Position numbers and translations under genes: made by a program. The notes below the pieces were generated by a model. It was not told where the DNA came from. It saw only the letters and a list, made by a program, of their open reading frames with translations, and made no database searches. Shown here piece by piece: positions 28,894 to 37,706 of a DNA stretch of 53,735 nucleotides. Source of the stretch: Periweissella beninensis (GTDB lineage Bacteria > Bacillota > Bacilli > Lactobacillales > Lactobacillaceae); the NCBI RefSeq assembly GCF_016908275.1, contig NZ_JAFBDN010000010.1, positions 1-53,735 on the forward strand. Reading direction: 5' to 3'. Every line of letters starts with the position of its first letter. Positions within the stretch are counted from its first letter, which is position 1.

Positions 28894-29559
28894 ATGGCAA
28901 GTGAATTGATAATTATGCGGCATGGACAGAGTGTTGCTAATCGGGATAATATTTTTACAGGTTGGTCGGATGTAGCATTAACCGAATTAGGTATTAAGCA
29001 AGCAATGGCAGCGGGGCAAAAGATAAAAACTTGTCAAATTAAATTTAGCCAGGTCCATACATCATATTTAAAACGGGCGATTCAAACAACAAATATTGTC
29101 ATGGAACAAATCGATCAACTGTGGGTACCACTAAATAAGTCGTGGCGCTTAAACGAACGCCATTATGGAGCATTACGAGGGTTAAATAAGGAAATAGCAA
29201 AAAAAGATTATGGTGCTGAACAAGTCCAAAAATGGCGCCGTAGTTATACAGCAATTCCACCATTATTAGCGAAACTGGCCACGCTACGTCAGTATCCAGC
29301 TGGAATCGAGCCCCGTGGTGAAAGCTTGGCGATGGCATATCAGAGACTATTACCGTATTGGCAAGATCAAATTGCCCCCCAATTGTTGCAAGGGAAGCCA
29401 CAACTAGTGGTTGCTCATGGAAGTACGTTGCGGGCACTAATTAAATATTTGGATCAAGTGAGCGATGAAGATATTAAAAGTATTGAGGTCGGCAATGGGG
29501 AACCAATTTATTATCAGTTTGATGAGCACTTGAATGTGATTAAAAAGGTGTTTCTTTAG
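28894..29559 (+). CDS. gpmA: 2,3-bisphosphoglycerate-dependent phosphoglycerate mutase
   Basis: Interconverts 3- and 2-phosphoglycerate in glycolysis. The 221-residue protein has [20 protein letters not shown] with the phosphorylated histidine, [25 protein letters not shown] and [15 protein letters not shown] with the second histidine. These are the dPGM hallmarks. It lies 25 bases after accA and has AGAGGTAAGG upstream, so it may be cotranscribed with fabH-accD-accA. Confidence 0.94.
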   Translation: MASELIIMRHGQSVANRDNIFTGWSDVALTELGIKQAMAAGQKIKTCQIKFSQVHTSYLKRAIQTTNIVMEQIDQLWVPLNKSWRLNERHYGALRGLNKEIAKKDYGAEQVQKWRRSYTAIPPLLAKLATLRQYPAGIEPRGESLAMAYQRLLPYWQDQIAPQLLQGKPQLVVAHGSTLRALIKYLDQVSDEDIKSIEVGNGEPIYYQFDEHLNVIKKVFL

Positions 29560-29577
29560 GTAAAAGTGCATAAAAAC

Positions 29578-29622
29578 AGACCAAAAACAAGGCTATTGTT
29601 AAAGTAACTGTGTTTTTGGTCT
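29578..29622. terminator. Hairpin between convergent gpmA and polyprenyl synthase genes
   Basis: AGACCAAAAACA (29578-29589) pairs with TGTTTTTGGTCT (29611-29622) over a 21-base loop. The T-rich tail is weak, so termination efficiency is uncertain. Confidence 0.55.
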
Positions 29623-29678
29623 ATTATCTGCAGAACACTTCTGTTTAAAGAACACGTGAAAATTAGCTTGGCTAGTTT

Positions 29679-30662
29679 TTACACTTTACGCTTTAACAAC
29701 TGAGCCGTTAGTTTAAGTAGTGTTTGCTTTGCTGGATGCGCTGGTAATTTTTGAATATCGTTTAAGGCAGCGCGCGTATAATCATCGGCTAATTTTTTAG
29801 CTTTTGGGACTCCATACTGACGAACAAGCTTATCAATTATTAGGGCTTCATCGTTGGTAATGGCTGTTTGCTTTTTTAAAACCGGAATAATATCACTAGC
29901 ATGACTATTCATAGCATAAATTAAAGGGGCAGAGTAAACCCCTTGTTTCAGATCTTCTAAGGTTGGTTTACCAATTTGTTGACTACTTTCATCATAATCT
30001 AAAATATCATCTAAGATTTGAAAAGCCATACCAATGTTATGACCAATATCTTGGGCCAATTTAATGAAGGCCTGAGATGCACCTTCATCATTAGCACCAA
30101 TCGTAGCTGCTAAAATAAATAATTCAGCTGTTTTACCCTCTATTTGTTGCAAATAAGTTGTAATGTCCATATCATAATTATAGCGAGAAGCTTTTTGTTG
30201 TAACTCACCACGTAGAATATTGTTTAAATAACCAATATTGTTCTTTACGTTATCAAGATCGTTATGATAGTGACTTAAAAGTTGGAAGACAATAACAAAT
30301 AAGTAGTCACCCGCATAAACGGCAGTATCCTTACCAAATTGATGTTGTAGTGATACTTGATGACGGCGTGTTTGTGCATTATCAATGATGTCGTCATGAA
30401 TTAATGATGCTGTATGAAGGGTTTCAATTGCAGCAGCTAAACCAATCATTTTTTCACGATTGTCAGTGTAAAATGATGACATTAATAATGTATAAGCAGG
30501 ACGGAGCATCTTGCCACCATTTTCAACCATACCTATAATGGCTTTTTTGACATCTGAGTCTTCTAAGTTAATACTGTCTTCAATTAATGAAATAACGGAA
30601 CCTAGTTCATGTTTAATAGCAGGATACCGGTTCCATAAGGTGTGGAGCTTTGTTTTAGCCAT
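29679..30662 (-). CDS. Polyprenyl diphosphate synthase (trans-isoprenyl type)
   Basis: Elongates allylic diphosphates with isopentenyl diphosphate. The 327-residue protein has both aspartate-rich motifs: LIHDDIIDNAQTRR (first) and FQILDDILDYDES (second), with GGKMLRPAYTLL near the N-terminus and the GK of EGKTAELF between. It resembles the large subunit of heptaprenyl or nonaprenyl diphosphate synthases, but chain length is not readable here. A MenA-like prenyltransferase at 35372 could use its product for menaquinone. The start follows GGAAAGGG, and a 9+9 inverted repeat lies in its leader. Confidence 0.9.
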   Translation of the reverse strand: MAKTKLHTLWNRYPAIKHELGSVISLIEDSINLEDSDVKKAIIGMVENGGKMLRPAYTLLMSSFYTDNREKMIGLAAAIETLHTASLIHDDIIDNAQTRRHQVSLQHQFGKDTAVYAGDYLFVIVFQLLSHYHNDLDNVKNNIGYLNNILRGELQQKASRYNYDMDITTYLQQIEGKTAELFILAATIGANDEGASQAFIKLAQDIGHNIGMAFQILDDILDYDESSQQIGKPTLEDLKQGVYSAPLIYAMNSHASDIIPVLKKQTAITNDEALIIDKLVRQYGVPKAKKLADDYTRAALNDIQKLPAHPAKQTLLKLTAQLLKRKV

Positions 30663-30683
30663 AAAAAATCCCTTTCCAACTTT

Positions 30684-30708
30684 AAGAAGTTATTGGCAGT
30701 AACTTCTT
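30684..30708. promoter_or_regulatory. Inverted repeat in the leader of the polyprenyl synthase gene
   Basis: AAGAAGTTA (30684-30692), seven bases, TAACTTCTT (30700-30708), 22 bases before the minus-strand start codon. It may be an operator or a leader hairpin. No T-run follows on either strand. The rest of 30663-30916 is AT-rich and must hold the promoters of both divergent units. Confidence 0.4.
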
Positions 30709-30916
30709 TAAAAAAATTTGTGTATAATATATGCTTAGTATTAATAGATTAGTAACCTAACTTTTACGTAGATGCTAAAAATTATTCTAACAAAAAGCTT
30801 CCCTAACATCATACCAAAAAATTAGTAAACTACTCAAAAAATATCAACTACTTTAATATTTTAATGTTAAAGCGGGCTAATTGATAGAATAAATATTAGT
30901 AAATTGAGGATCAGCA

Positions 30917-31759
30917 ATGAGTAACATAATCGAAGTTAAAAATTTAACTTTTAAATATCCACAAAGTAACCGGCAGGCTTTGAATGATATTTCATTCGAT
31001 GTAAAACAAGGTGCATGGGTGGCAATCATTGGCCATAATGGTTCAGGAAAATCAACATTAGCTAAATTGCTGAATTATTTATTGATAGCTAATGAAGGCA
31101 CTATTAAAGTGGCTGATATGCTTGTAAATGAAGTAAATATGTGGCAAATCAGAGAAAAAATAGGAATGGTATTTCAAAATCCTGAAAATCAATTTGTAGG
31201 GGCAACTGTTGAAGACGATGTGGCCTTTGGTATGGAAAATCGGAATATTAAACGAGAGGAAATGCAGGTAAGAGTACAGCAAGCATTAATGGCAGTTAAC
31301 ATGCAAACATTTGCTCAACATGAACCTAGTAGCTTATCAGGTGGACAAAAACAACGGGTGGCAATTGCTGGGGTGTTAGCGATTGAACCACAAGTATTAA
31401 TTTTAGATGAAGCTACATCAATGTTAGATCCGCAAGGCCGTCAAGAAATTATTGAATTAGTCCAAAAATTAAAAAAAGAACGTGGGGATGATTTAACGGT
31501 TATTTCAATTACCCATGACATTGATGAAGCAGCATTAGCAGATAAAATTATCATTATTAATGACGGCCAATTAATCGAAACTGGTCAACCAACGGAAATT
31601 TTTGCCCATGGTGATAGGTTACTTAATCTAGGTTTGGATGTGCCCTTCGCCCAACAGGTCAAAGGGGCGTTACAAAAAGCGGGCATAAAGACGCCAACAC
31701 ATTATTTGGATGAGAAAGGATTACTTGATTGGCTATGGGAATTAAATTCGAATCAGTAA
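30917..31759 (+). CDS. ecfA1: Energy-coupling factor transporter ATPase EcfA1
   Basis: One of two ATPases of the shared ECF module that powers uptake of vitamins and other micronutrients by separate S components. The 280-residue protein has Walker A GHNGSGKST, MVFQNPENQFVGATVEDDVAF, signature LSGGQKQRVAIAG and Walker B VLILDEATSMLDP. It overlaps ecfA2 by 25 bases. In other lactic acid bacteria this gene directly follows rplQ. Confidence 0.96.
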   Translation: MSNIIEVKNLTFKYPQSNRQALNDISFDVKQGAWVAIIGHNGSGKSTLAKLLNYLLIANEGTIKVADMLVNEVNMWQIREKIGMVFQNPENQFVGATVEDDVAFGMENRNIKREEMQVRVQQALMAVNMQTFAQHEPSSLSGGQKQRVAIAGVLAIEPQVLILDEATSMLDPQGRQEIIELVQKLKKERGDDLTVISITHDIDEAALADKIIIINDGQLIETGQPTEIFAHGDRLLNLGLDVPFAQQVKGALQKAGIKTPTHYLDEKGLLDWLWELNSNQ

Positions 31760-32613
31760 GTTTTACATATCAGCCGCAAACCCCATTTGCATATCAAGCA
31801 TTAGAAAATGTTAGTTTAGAAATACCAACCAATTCTTACACGGCTTTAATTGGCCATACTGGATCGGGAAAATCAACGATTTTACAACTATTAGACGGGT
31901 TATTAATTCCAACAGAAGGTCTTATTACCGTTAATGATTGTAGAATTACACCCCAAACCAAGCAAAAAACACTAGCTACAGTTCGTTCACAAGTGGGGAT
32001 GGTTTTTCAATTTCCTGAAAATCAATTATTTGAACAAACGGTTTTGGCAGATGTCATGTTTGGCCCGCTTAATTTTGGTAAAAGTAAGGAAGCAGCTAGC
32101 AGATTAGCTAAAGAGGCGTTGCGACTAGTGGGATTGCCAGATGACTTATGGCAACAATCACCATTTGAATTATCTGGGGGACAAATGCGGCGAGTGGCAA
32201 TTGCTGGGGTCTTAGCCTTGGAACCTAAAATTTTGGTATTAGATGAGCCGACAGCAGGCTTAGATCCTAAGGGCCGGTTGGAAATTATGCAGATGTTTGC
32301 ACAGTTATACCAAGCAAAAAAACTAACCGTAATTTTAGTGACACATCAAATGGAAGATGTATTGCGGTATGCTAATAACGTTATTGTAATGGATACTGGA
32401 AAAGTGGTTAAAACGACAACACCATTAACATTATTTGCGGATGAAAAATGGTTAAAGCAGCACCAATTAGCCACACCTAAAGTAATCCAATTTGTACAAA
32501 AAATGAAGCAAAATGGTATTGAGCTAACTGCACTACCAACTAATGTTACGGAATTAGCCGATTTATTAATGCAAAAAATAAAAATTGAAGGAGACCGACA
32601 AAATGATGAATAA
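31735..32613 (+). CDS. ecfA2: Energy-coupling factor transporter ATPase EcfA2
   Basis: Second ATPase of the module, 292 residues from the ATG at 31735 (MGIKFESVSFTYQ). Walker A is GHTGSGKST, followed by FQFPENQLFEQTVLADVMFG, signature LSGGQMRRVAIAG and Walker B ILVLDEPTAGLDP. A TTG two codons earlier is possible but weaker. It overlaps ecfA1 and ecfT, indicating coupled synthesis. Confidence 0.96.
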   Translation: MGIKFESVSFTYQPQTPFAYQALENVSLEIPTNSYTALIGHTGSGKSTILQLLDGLLIPTEGLITVNDCRITPQTKQKTLATVRSQVGMVFQFPENQLFEQTVLADVMFGPLNFGKSKEAASRLAKEALRLVGLPDDLWQQSPFELSGGQMRRVAIAGVLALEPKILVLDEPTAGLDPKGRLEIMQMFAQLYQAKKLTVILVTHQMEDVLRYANNVIVMDTGKVVKTTTPLTLFADEKWLKQHQLATPKVIQFVQKMKQNGIELTALPTNVTELADLLMQKIKIEGDRQNDE

Positions 32614-33406
32614 GTTAATTGTTGGTCGCTTCGTCCCCAAAGACTCATTTGTTCATCGTATGGATGCACGCGCCAAGGTATTATTAAGTATTGCCTACAT
32701 ATTTATTATTTTTGAAGTAACTAACTGGCTAGGGTACCTTATAATGGGGTTATTTACAATTGCAGTGACAAGCTTAACTAAAGTTAGCTTAAAAACTTAT
32801 ATTCAGGGGATTAAACCATTAATTTGGTTAATCACGTTTACGGTTTTTATTCAAATGTTTTTTGCCCCCAGTGGCCATGTTTTATGGAACTATTGGATTT
32901 TTAAAGTTACTGATATAGGATTGCTGAATGCTGTATATGTCTTAGTTAGATTTATTTTAATCATTATGATGTCAACCGTGTTAACGCTAACCACGTCACC
33001 ACTAGCAATAGCCGATGCTTTAGAGTATTTAATGAAGCCCCTATTAAAAATAAAGTTTCCGGTATATGAGGTTTCATTAATGTTATCAATTGCTTTACGC
33101 TTTGTCCCCACATTGATGGATGAAACAGAACGAATCATGAATGCCCAGCGGGCCCGTGGTGTTGATTTTGCTAATGGTGGCATTATTAAACGTGTCAAAG
33201 CTTTAGTTCCAATTTTAATTCCATTGTTTACTAATGCGATGAAACGAGCCATTGAATTAGGAGATGCGATGGAGGCTAGAGGATATCAAATTGATAAACC
33301 CCGTAGTCGTTATCGTATATTGGTGTGGCATCGGCGAGATACAATGGCTTGCTTAGTATTTGGTTTACTATTAATTATTTTAATAATAATTAAGCATTTT
33401 ATATGA
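32603..33406 (+). CDS. ecfT: Energy-coupling factor transmembrane protein EcfT
   Basis: Membrane scaffold linking EcfA1/EcfA2 to S components. The 267-residue protein has several hydrophobic helices and the two coupling-helix motifs with Ala-Arg-Gly: NAQRARGVDF and DAMEARGYQI. I chose the ATG at 32603, eight to ten bases after GAAGGAG; it overlaps ecfA2 by 11 bases. A solitary S component at 45200 may be one of its clients. Confidence 0.95.
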   Translation: MMNKLIVGRFVPKDSFVHRMDARAKVLLSIAYIFIIFEVTNWLGYLIMGLFTIAVTSLTKVSLKTYIQGIKPLIWLITFTVFIQMFFAPSGHVLWNYWIFKVTDIGLLNAVYVLVRFILIIMMSTVLTLTTSPLAIADALEYLMKPLLKIKFPVYEVSLMLSIALRFVPTLMDETERIMNAQRARGVDFANGGIIKRVKALVPILIPLFTNAMKRAIELGDAMEARGYQIDKPRSRYRILVWHRRDTMACLVFGLLLIILIIIKHFI

Positions 33407-33458
33407 GTTACAGAATAATTGTAATTTTTTTAAATTATTAATCGAGGATTTAGTTACT

Positions 33459-34208
33459 ATGCAACGTTATAAAGTTACAATTTCATATGATGGTACTGAT
33501 TTTGCTGGATTTCAACGACAGCCAAAGCAACGAACTGTTGAATCAGTACTAACCTTAGCCGTAAATAAAATGGCTAAAAACCCAACACCAGCATTAAAAG
33601 TCCACGGTTCTGGACGAACAGATTCAGGAGTTCATGCGTATGGCCAAGTCGTACATTTTGATTTACCGTTTGATATTCCAGCTCAAGGAGTTCGACGAGG
33701 CTTAAATGCACTATTACCACTTGATATCGTTGTAACAGAGGTCGAACAGGTGACTGCCGACTTTCATGCACGTTTTAGTAATGTGGGTAAAGAATACGTC
33801 TATAAAATTTCGCGAAGTGATTTTGTTGATCCTTTTAAAAGACGCTACATGTATAATTTTAAATATGCACTAGATTTAGAATTAATCCGGGAGGCCATGC
33901 CGGACTTAGTTGGTATTCATGATTTTTCCAGCTTTGTTGCTTCCGGTACACAAGCGACTAATTTTGTCCGTGAAATCTTTGATGTGCAGCTAATTGAACA
34001 TGCTACAACCAATGAGATAGAATTTGTATTTCAAGGTAAAGGCTTTTTATATAATCAGGTGCGTATCATGACGGCTGTCTTATTAGAAATCGGTACCAAA
34101 AAGCGCCCAGTGCACGATATTTTAAGACTGTACACCGTTAAGGATCGCCAAGCAGCACCATTAACTGCACCAGCGCATGGATTATATCTAGCTAAAGTTT
34201 TTTACTAA
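33459..34208 (+). CDS. truA: tRNA pseudouridine(38-40) synthase TruA
   Basis: Isomerises uridines 38-40 in the anticodon stem. The 249-residue protein contains the catalytic aspartate in HGSGRTDSGVHAYGQVVHF and the block GKGFLYNQVRIM. Start ATG at 33459 follows GAGGAT. Its place between ecfT and rplM is conserved in lactic acid bacteria. Confidence 0.96.
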   Translation: MQRYKVTISYDGTDFAGFQRQPKQRTVESVLTLAVNKMAKNPTPALKVHGSGRTDSGVHAYGQVVHFDLPFDIPAQGVRRGLNALLPLDIVVTEVEQVTADFHARFSNVGKEYVYKISRSDFVDPFKRRYMYNFKYALDLELIREAMPDLVGIHDFSSFVASGTQATNFVREIFDVQLIEHATTNEIEFVFQGKGFLYNQVRIMTAVLLEIGTKKRPVHDILRLYTVKDRQAAPLTAPAHGLYLAKVFY

Positions 34209-34238
34209 GGCTAATCAGGGTAAAAGTAAAGTTTTTCA

Positions 34239-34267
34239 TTGACTTATTGGTCAATTAACAGTATAGT
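34239..34267 (+). promoter_or_regulatory. Promoter for rplM-rpsI
   Basis: TTGACT (34239-34244), exactly 17 bases, TATAGT (34262-34267). This is one of the best sigma-70 type matches in the window, and the predicted start near 34274 is the first base region of the L13 leader. Confidence 0.75.
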
Positions 34268-34270
34268 TAA

Positions 34271-34345
34271 GGACGGTATTGTTTACCATCCACATTAAAA
34301 AGTCCCGGTAAGATTGATTAATTGATTGTAAACAAACAAAAACGG
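34271..34345 (+). promoter_or_regulatory. Candidate L13 leader (ribosomal protein autoregulatory RNA)
   Basis: GGAC (34271-34274) pairs with GTCC (34302-34305), enclosing GGTA (34275-34278) / TACC (34284-34287). The loop TGTTTAC (34280-34286) is complementary to GTAAACA (34328-34334) just before the ribosome binding site, so a pseudoknot or a switch is possible. An L13 leader is known upstream of rplM-rpsI in Firmicutes; location and fold agree. Confidence 0.6.
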
Positions 34346-34356
34346 AGGAATTTTCC

Positions 34357-34800
34357 ATGCGCACTACATTTATGGCAAAACCAGGCGAAATTGAACGCAA
34401 GTGGTACATTGTTGACGCTACTGACGTTCCATTGGGACGTTTAGCATCAGTCGTTGCTTCAGTTTTACGTGGTAAAAACAAGCCTACATTCACACCTAAC
34501 GTTGATACAGGTGACAACGTGATCGTTATCAACGCTGCTGACGTTAAGTTGACTGGTAAAAAGGCTACTGACAAGATTTACTATCACCACTCAAATCACC
34601 CAGGTGGTTTGAAGTCACGTCAAGCAGGTGAATTACGTTCAAACAACCCAGAACGTTTGATTGAATTATCAGTTAAGGGTATGTTACCAAAGGGTTCTTT
34701 GGGTCGTAAACAAGGTATGAAGCTTCACGTTTTTGCTGATGCTAACCACAAGCATGAAGCACAACAACCAGAAGTTTTAGATATTACTAACTTAATCTAA
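34357..34800 (+). CDS. rplM: Large subunit ribosomal protein L13
   Basis: Early 50S assembly protein. The 147-residue sequence has [40 protein letters not shown] and [19 protein letters not shown], all typical. ACGGAGGAA precedes the start. Cotranscribed with rpsI, nearly certainly from the promoter at 34239. Confidence 0.98.
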   Translation: MRTTFMAKPGEIERKWYIVDATDVPLGRLASVVASVLRGKNKPTFTPNVDTGDNVIVINAADVKLTGKKATDKIYYHHSNHPGGLKSRQAGELRSNNPERLIELSVKGMLPKGSLGRKQGMKLHVFADANHKHEAQQPEVLDITNLI

Positions 34801-34814
34801 GGAGGAGAGTGGAA

Positions 34815-35207
34815 ATGGCTACAGTTCAATACAGCGGCACAGGTCGTCGTAAAAACTCTGTTGCTCGTGTACGTTTAGTACCCGGTAACGGTAAGGTTAC
34901 TATGAATGGTAAAGATATTACTGAATACGTTCCATTCGCTAACTTACGTGAAGTAGTTATGCAACCATTTGCAGTAACTGAAACTTCAGGTAACTATGAC
35001 GTTCTTGTTAACGTTAATGGTGGTGGCTTCTCAGGTCAAGCTGGAGCAACTCGTCACGGAATCGCCCGTGCATTGCTTACAGTTGATCCAGACTTCCGCG
35101 GTCCATTGAAGAGTGCAGGTCTATTGACTCGTGATGCACGTATCAAGGAACGTAAGAAGCCCGGTCTTAAAAAGGCTCGTAAAGCTTCACAATTCTCAAA
35201 ACGTTAA
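34815..35207 (+). CDS. rpsI: Small subunit ribosomal protein S9
   Basis: 30S head protein whose C-terminal tail reaches the P-site tRNA. The 130-residue protein from the ATG at 34815 reads [19 protein letters not shown] and ends in the conserved basic tail [21 protein letters not shown] precedes the start, and an in-frame ATG at 34809 lies too close to that site. It is 14 bases after rplM. Confidence 0.98.
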   Translation: MATVQYSGTGRRKNSVARVRLVPGNGKVTMNGKDITEYVPFANLREVVMQPFAVTETSGNYDVLVNVNGGGFSGQAGATRHGIARALLTVDPDFRGPLKSAGLLTRDARIKERKKPGLKKARKASQFSKR

Positions 35208-35232
35208 TATACAGCTTGTATGGCAATGTTTC

Positions 35233-35270
35233 AAACGTTTCACAATGCATATTGTGGAACGTTTTTTTGT
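35233..35270 (+). terminator. Terminator after rpsI
   Basis: AAACGTTTCACAAT (35233-35246) and ATTGTGGAACGTTT (35251-35264) pair with one mismatch over a GCAT loop, followed by a T-run. Confidence 0.9.
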
Positions 35271-35371
35271 TTTAGTGAAGATATTTTTTACTTAATTTTA
35301 ACAAGTGAGGTAGTAGAAATTTAACTTTAAATTCTATAAAATGAATATTAGCGCAATAAAGGAGAATGAAA

Positions 35372-36274
35372 ATGCAACGAAAAGTATTAATGGACTTAAT
35401 TGAAATTAAGTCAGCAATTGCGAGTGTGTTACCATTTATAATCGGGGTGCTATACACGAGCTATCATCACATTACCCTTGATTGGGTCAATATTGGCCTC
35501 TTTTTTTTAGCTGCAGTTGCCTTTCATTTAGCAACTAATGTTTGGGATAATTTGCAAGATTATTTAAATGCGAAACACGCAACTTTTAAGGCGGGCGTTA
35601 ATGATGTTATCGGGCGTGAATCACTTACTAAACAACAAGTTGAAAAAGTTTTGCTTACGTTAATGATAATTGCTACTGGTTTAGGTTTGTTTGTTTGGGT
35701 AAGAGTTGGCGGAATAGTATGGCCAATTTTAGCTATTTTAAGCTATGGTGTTGGGTTCCTATATTCAGGAGGCCCTAAGCCAATTTCAAGAACGCCCTTA
35801 GGTGAGACTTTTTCAGGTTTAACAATGGGCTTTGTGATTGTGTTAATGGTTGTGCTAGTTAATAATGTCAAGTTAACTGGTAGTTTAATATGGACAGTAT
35901 TTATTACCGCCGCAATGGGTATTTTTAGTATTGCTAATATTATGCTTGCTAATAATATTGGTGATTATCAAGAAGATTTAAAAGAAGATCGCCGTACCCT
36001 AGTTTACTACTTGGGCCAAACTAAGGCTTTGTATCTTTATTTAATTTTATACACATGTGGATATCTCAGTGTTGGTTATGGTGTGCTTGTCCACATTCTA
36101 CCCTGGTCAACCTTGCTAAGCTTGATTGGTATTTTACCAATTGTGAACCATTTTAAGTATTTTTGGCAAGACCGCACTAAAAAAGGTTCATTTATTTTAA
36201 CCATAAAAAATACAGTTATCATAATGGGACTGTATATTATTGGTCTTTTAATGGCAATTATTTTTAGTTTTTAA
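35372..36274 (+). CDS. menA: UbiA-family prenyltransferase, MenA-like (DHNA polyprenyltransferase)
   Basis: Attaches a polyprenyl chain to 1,4-dihydroxy-2-naphthoate to form demethylmenaquinone. The 300-residue integral membrane protein has about eight to nine helices. The first aspartate motif is NVWDNLQDYLNAKH and the second NNIGDYQEDLKEDRRTLVYY, the latter characteristic of MenA. I chose the ATG at 35372, seven bases after AAAGGAG; an ATG at 35366 is too close. Together with the polyprenyl synthase at 29679 it covers the side-chain steps of quinone synthesis. Naphthoate-ring genes are not in the window, so the cell might use external precursor. Confidence 0.85.
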   Translation: MQRKVLMDLIEIKSAIASVLPFIIGVLYTSYHHITLDWVNIGLFFLAAVAFHLATNVWDNLQDYLNAKHATFKAGVNDVIGRESLTKQQVEKVLLTLMIIATGLGLFVWVRVGGIVWPILAILSYGVGFLYSGGPKPISRTPLGETFSGLTMGFVIVLMVVLVNNVKLTGSLIWTVFITAAMGIFSIANIMLANNIGDYQEDLKEDRRTLVYYLGQTKALYLYLILYTCGYLSVGYGVLVHILPWSTLLSLIGILPIVNHFKYFWQDRTKKGSFILTIKNTVIIMGLYIIGLLMAIIFSF

Positions 36275-36412
36275 GCATGATACTTGAAAATTAAAGGTAA
36301 AGATTGCATACTTAATAAGTTACTTGGGAACTTGAATAAATAACTATTATTGATTTCACCAGCCAGGAAATCGAAAATAGGGTAATTAAAATATTAAGGG
36401 AGTAAGCTTTTA

Positions 36413-37462
36413 ATGACACAAAATAGTTTAGATTTCTGGCAAAATGTGGTTGCCAAGGCACACGACAAAGAAGGAAATAAGCGACCATTTTTTAGTTTAG
36501 CGCCTATGGAGGCTGTGACAGACACAGTTTTTCGGCGGGTGGTGGCAAAAGCCGCCGCACCAGATGTATATTATTCAGAATTTACACATGCACGGTCGGT
36601 GACCCATCCACAAGCCAAATTTTCAGTTCAAGGTCGCTTATATGTTGACCCTAGTGAAACCATGCCAGTTGCGCAACTTTGGGGTGATAAGCCAACCGAT
36701 TTTATTGAACCGGTAAAGGCTGTCGCTGAGATGGGTTATCAAGCAATTGATTTAAACATGGGTTGCCCAGATGGTACGGTTATTAAAAATGGTGGTGGGA
36801 GTGACTTAATTCGCCATTTTGATCGCGCAAAGGGAATTATTGCAGCTGCTAAAATGAGTGGTCTACCAGTGAGTGTCAAAACGCGTTTAGGATTTGCTAA
36901 AGTTGATGAGATGAATGAATGGCTACCGTTTTTATTAAAACAGGATATCCGGGTTTTAACGGTACATTTACGTAGTCGGCAAGAGATGAGTCGGGTTCCA
37001 GCCCACTATGAAAAGATTGATGAAATTGTAAAAATGCGTGATGAGCTTGCACCACATACGTTAATTCAAATTAATGGCGACATTAATTCTGTGGCTGAAG
37101 GTTTAGCTTTGGTAGCAGAACATCCTGGTGTTGACGGTGTTATGATAGGACGTGGCGTATTTGCGAATCCGTTCTGTTTTGAGCATGAACCACAAGAACA
37201 CACTTTAATGGAAACTTTTGATTTATTACGATATCAACTAGACTTATTTGATGAATTTTTCGAAAAATTTGGGACACGAAAATTTATCGCGTTACGACGT
37301 TTCTTTAAAATTTATGTACGAGGCTTAAAAAATGCCCATGAGTTACGTGAAAAATTAATGACTGCTATGACAACTGATGAGGTTCGTGCAATTATCAATG
37401 AAATTGAGGCAACTCAAGGACGTGATGTTTTAGATCCCCGTTTTCAAACTTTAGGTAATTAA
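36413..37462 (+). CDS. tRNA-dihydrouridine synthase (Dus family)
   Basis: FMN enzyme that reduces specific uridines in tRNA. The 349-residue protein starts with the family block FSLAPMEAVTDTVFRRVV. It has the active-site cysteine in AIDLNMGCPDGTVIKNGGG, the FMN-phosphate regions SVKTRLGF and VDGVMIGRGVFANP, and a helical C-terminal tRNA-binding domain. The exact Dus class cannot be fixed here. It follows AAGGGAG and has a strong terminator. The 138-base gap before it (36275-36412) shows nothing clear. Confidence 0.92.
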   Translation: MTQNSLDFWQNVVAKAHDKEGNKRPFFSLAPMEAVTDTVFRRVVAKAAAPDVYYSEFTHARSVTHPQAKFSVQGRLYVDPSETMPVAQLWGDKPTDFIEPVKAVAEMGYQAIDLNMGCPDGTVIKNGGGSDLIRHFDRAKGIIAAAKMSGLPVSVKTRLGFAKVDEMNEWLPFLLKQDIRVLTVHLRSRQEMSRVPAHYEKIDEIVKMRDELAPHTLIQINGDINSVAEGLALVAEHPGVDGVMIGRGVFANPFCFEHEPQEHTLMETFDLLRYQLDLFDEFFEKFGTRKFIALRRFFKIYVRGLKNAHELREKLMTAMTTDEVRAIINEIEATQGRDVLDPRFQTLGN

Positions 37463-37496
37463 AATTACATAGGGTAATACAACTCCCGGTTAAAGT

Positions 37497-37546
37497 ATGC
37501 GAAAAGGACTGAATTTTTATAAACTCAGTCCTTTTCGTATATTTTT
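37497..37546 (+). terminator. Terminator after the dihydrouridine synthase gene
   Basis: ATGCGAAAAGGACTGA (37497-37512) pairs with TCAGTCCTTTTCGTAT (37525-37540) with one wobble, then T-rich sequence. Confidence 0.85.
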
Positions 37547-37706
37547 AATATATGGCTAATACGAACTGTGCGTCTCTCTTTTTATAATCGCGCTGTTCTA
37601 TCTAAGCAAATCAGAAAACAGCCACAGTTTTTCCACACAAATGGGAAATGAAATTAGGTATAATAGATTTATCCACAAGAAAATAATAAAAGTAGGTGAA
37701 AAACTT

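Noticed and set aside
37659-37664. TATAAT as a complete promoter for the LacI-family gene
   Set aside because: The -10 is perfect and close to the gene, but no acceptable -35 or extended -10 accompanies it, so I do not list it as a full promoter.
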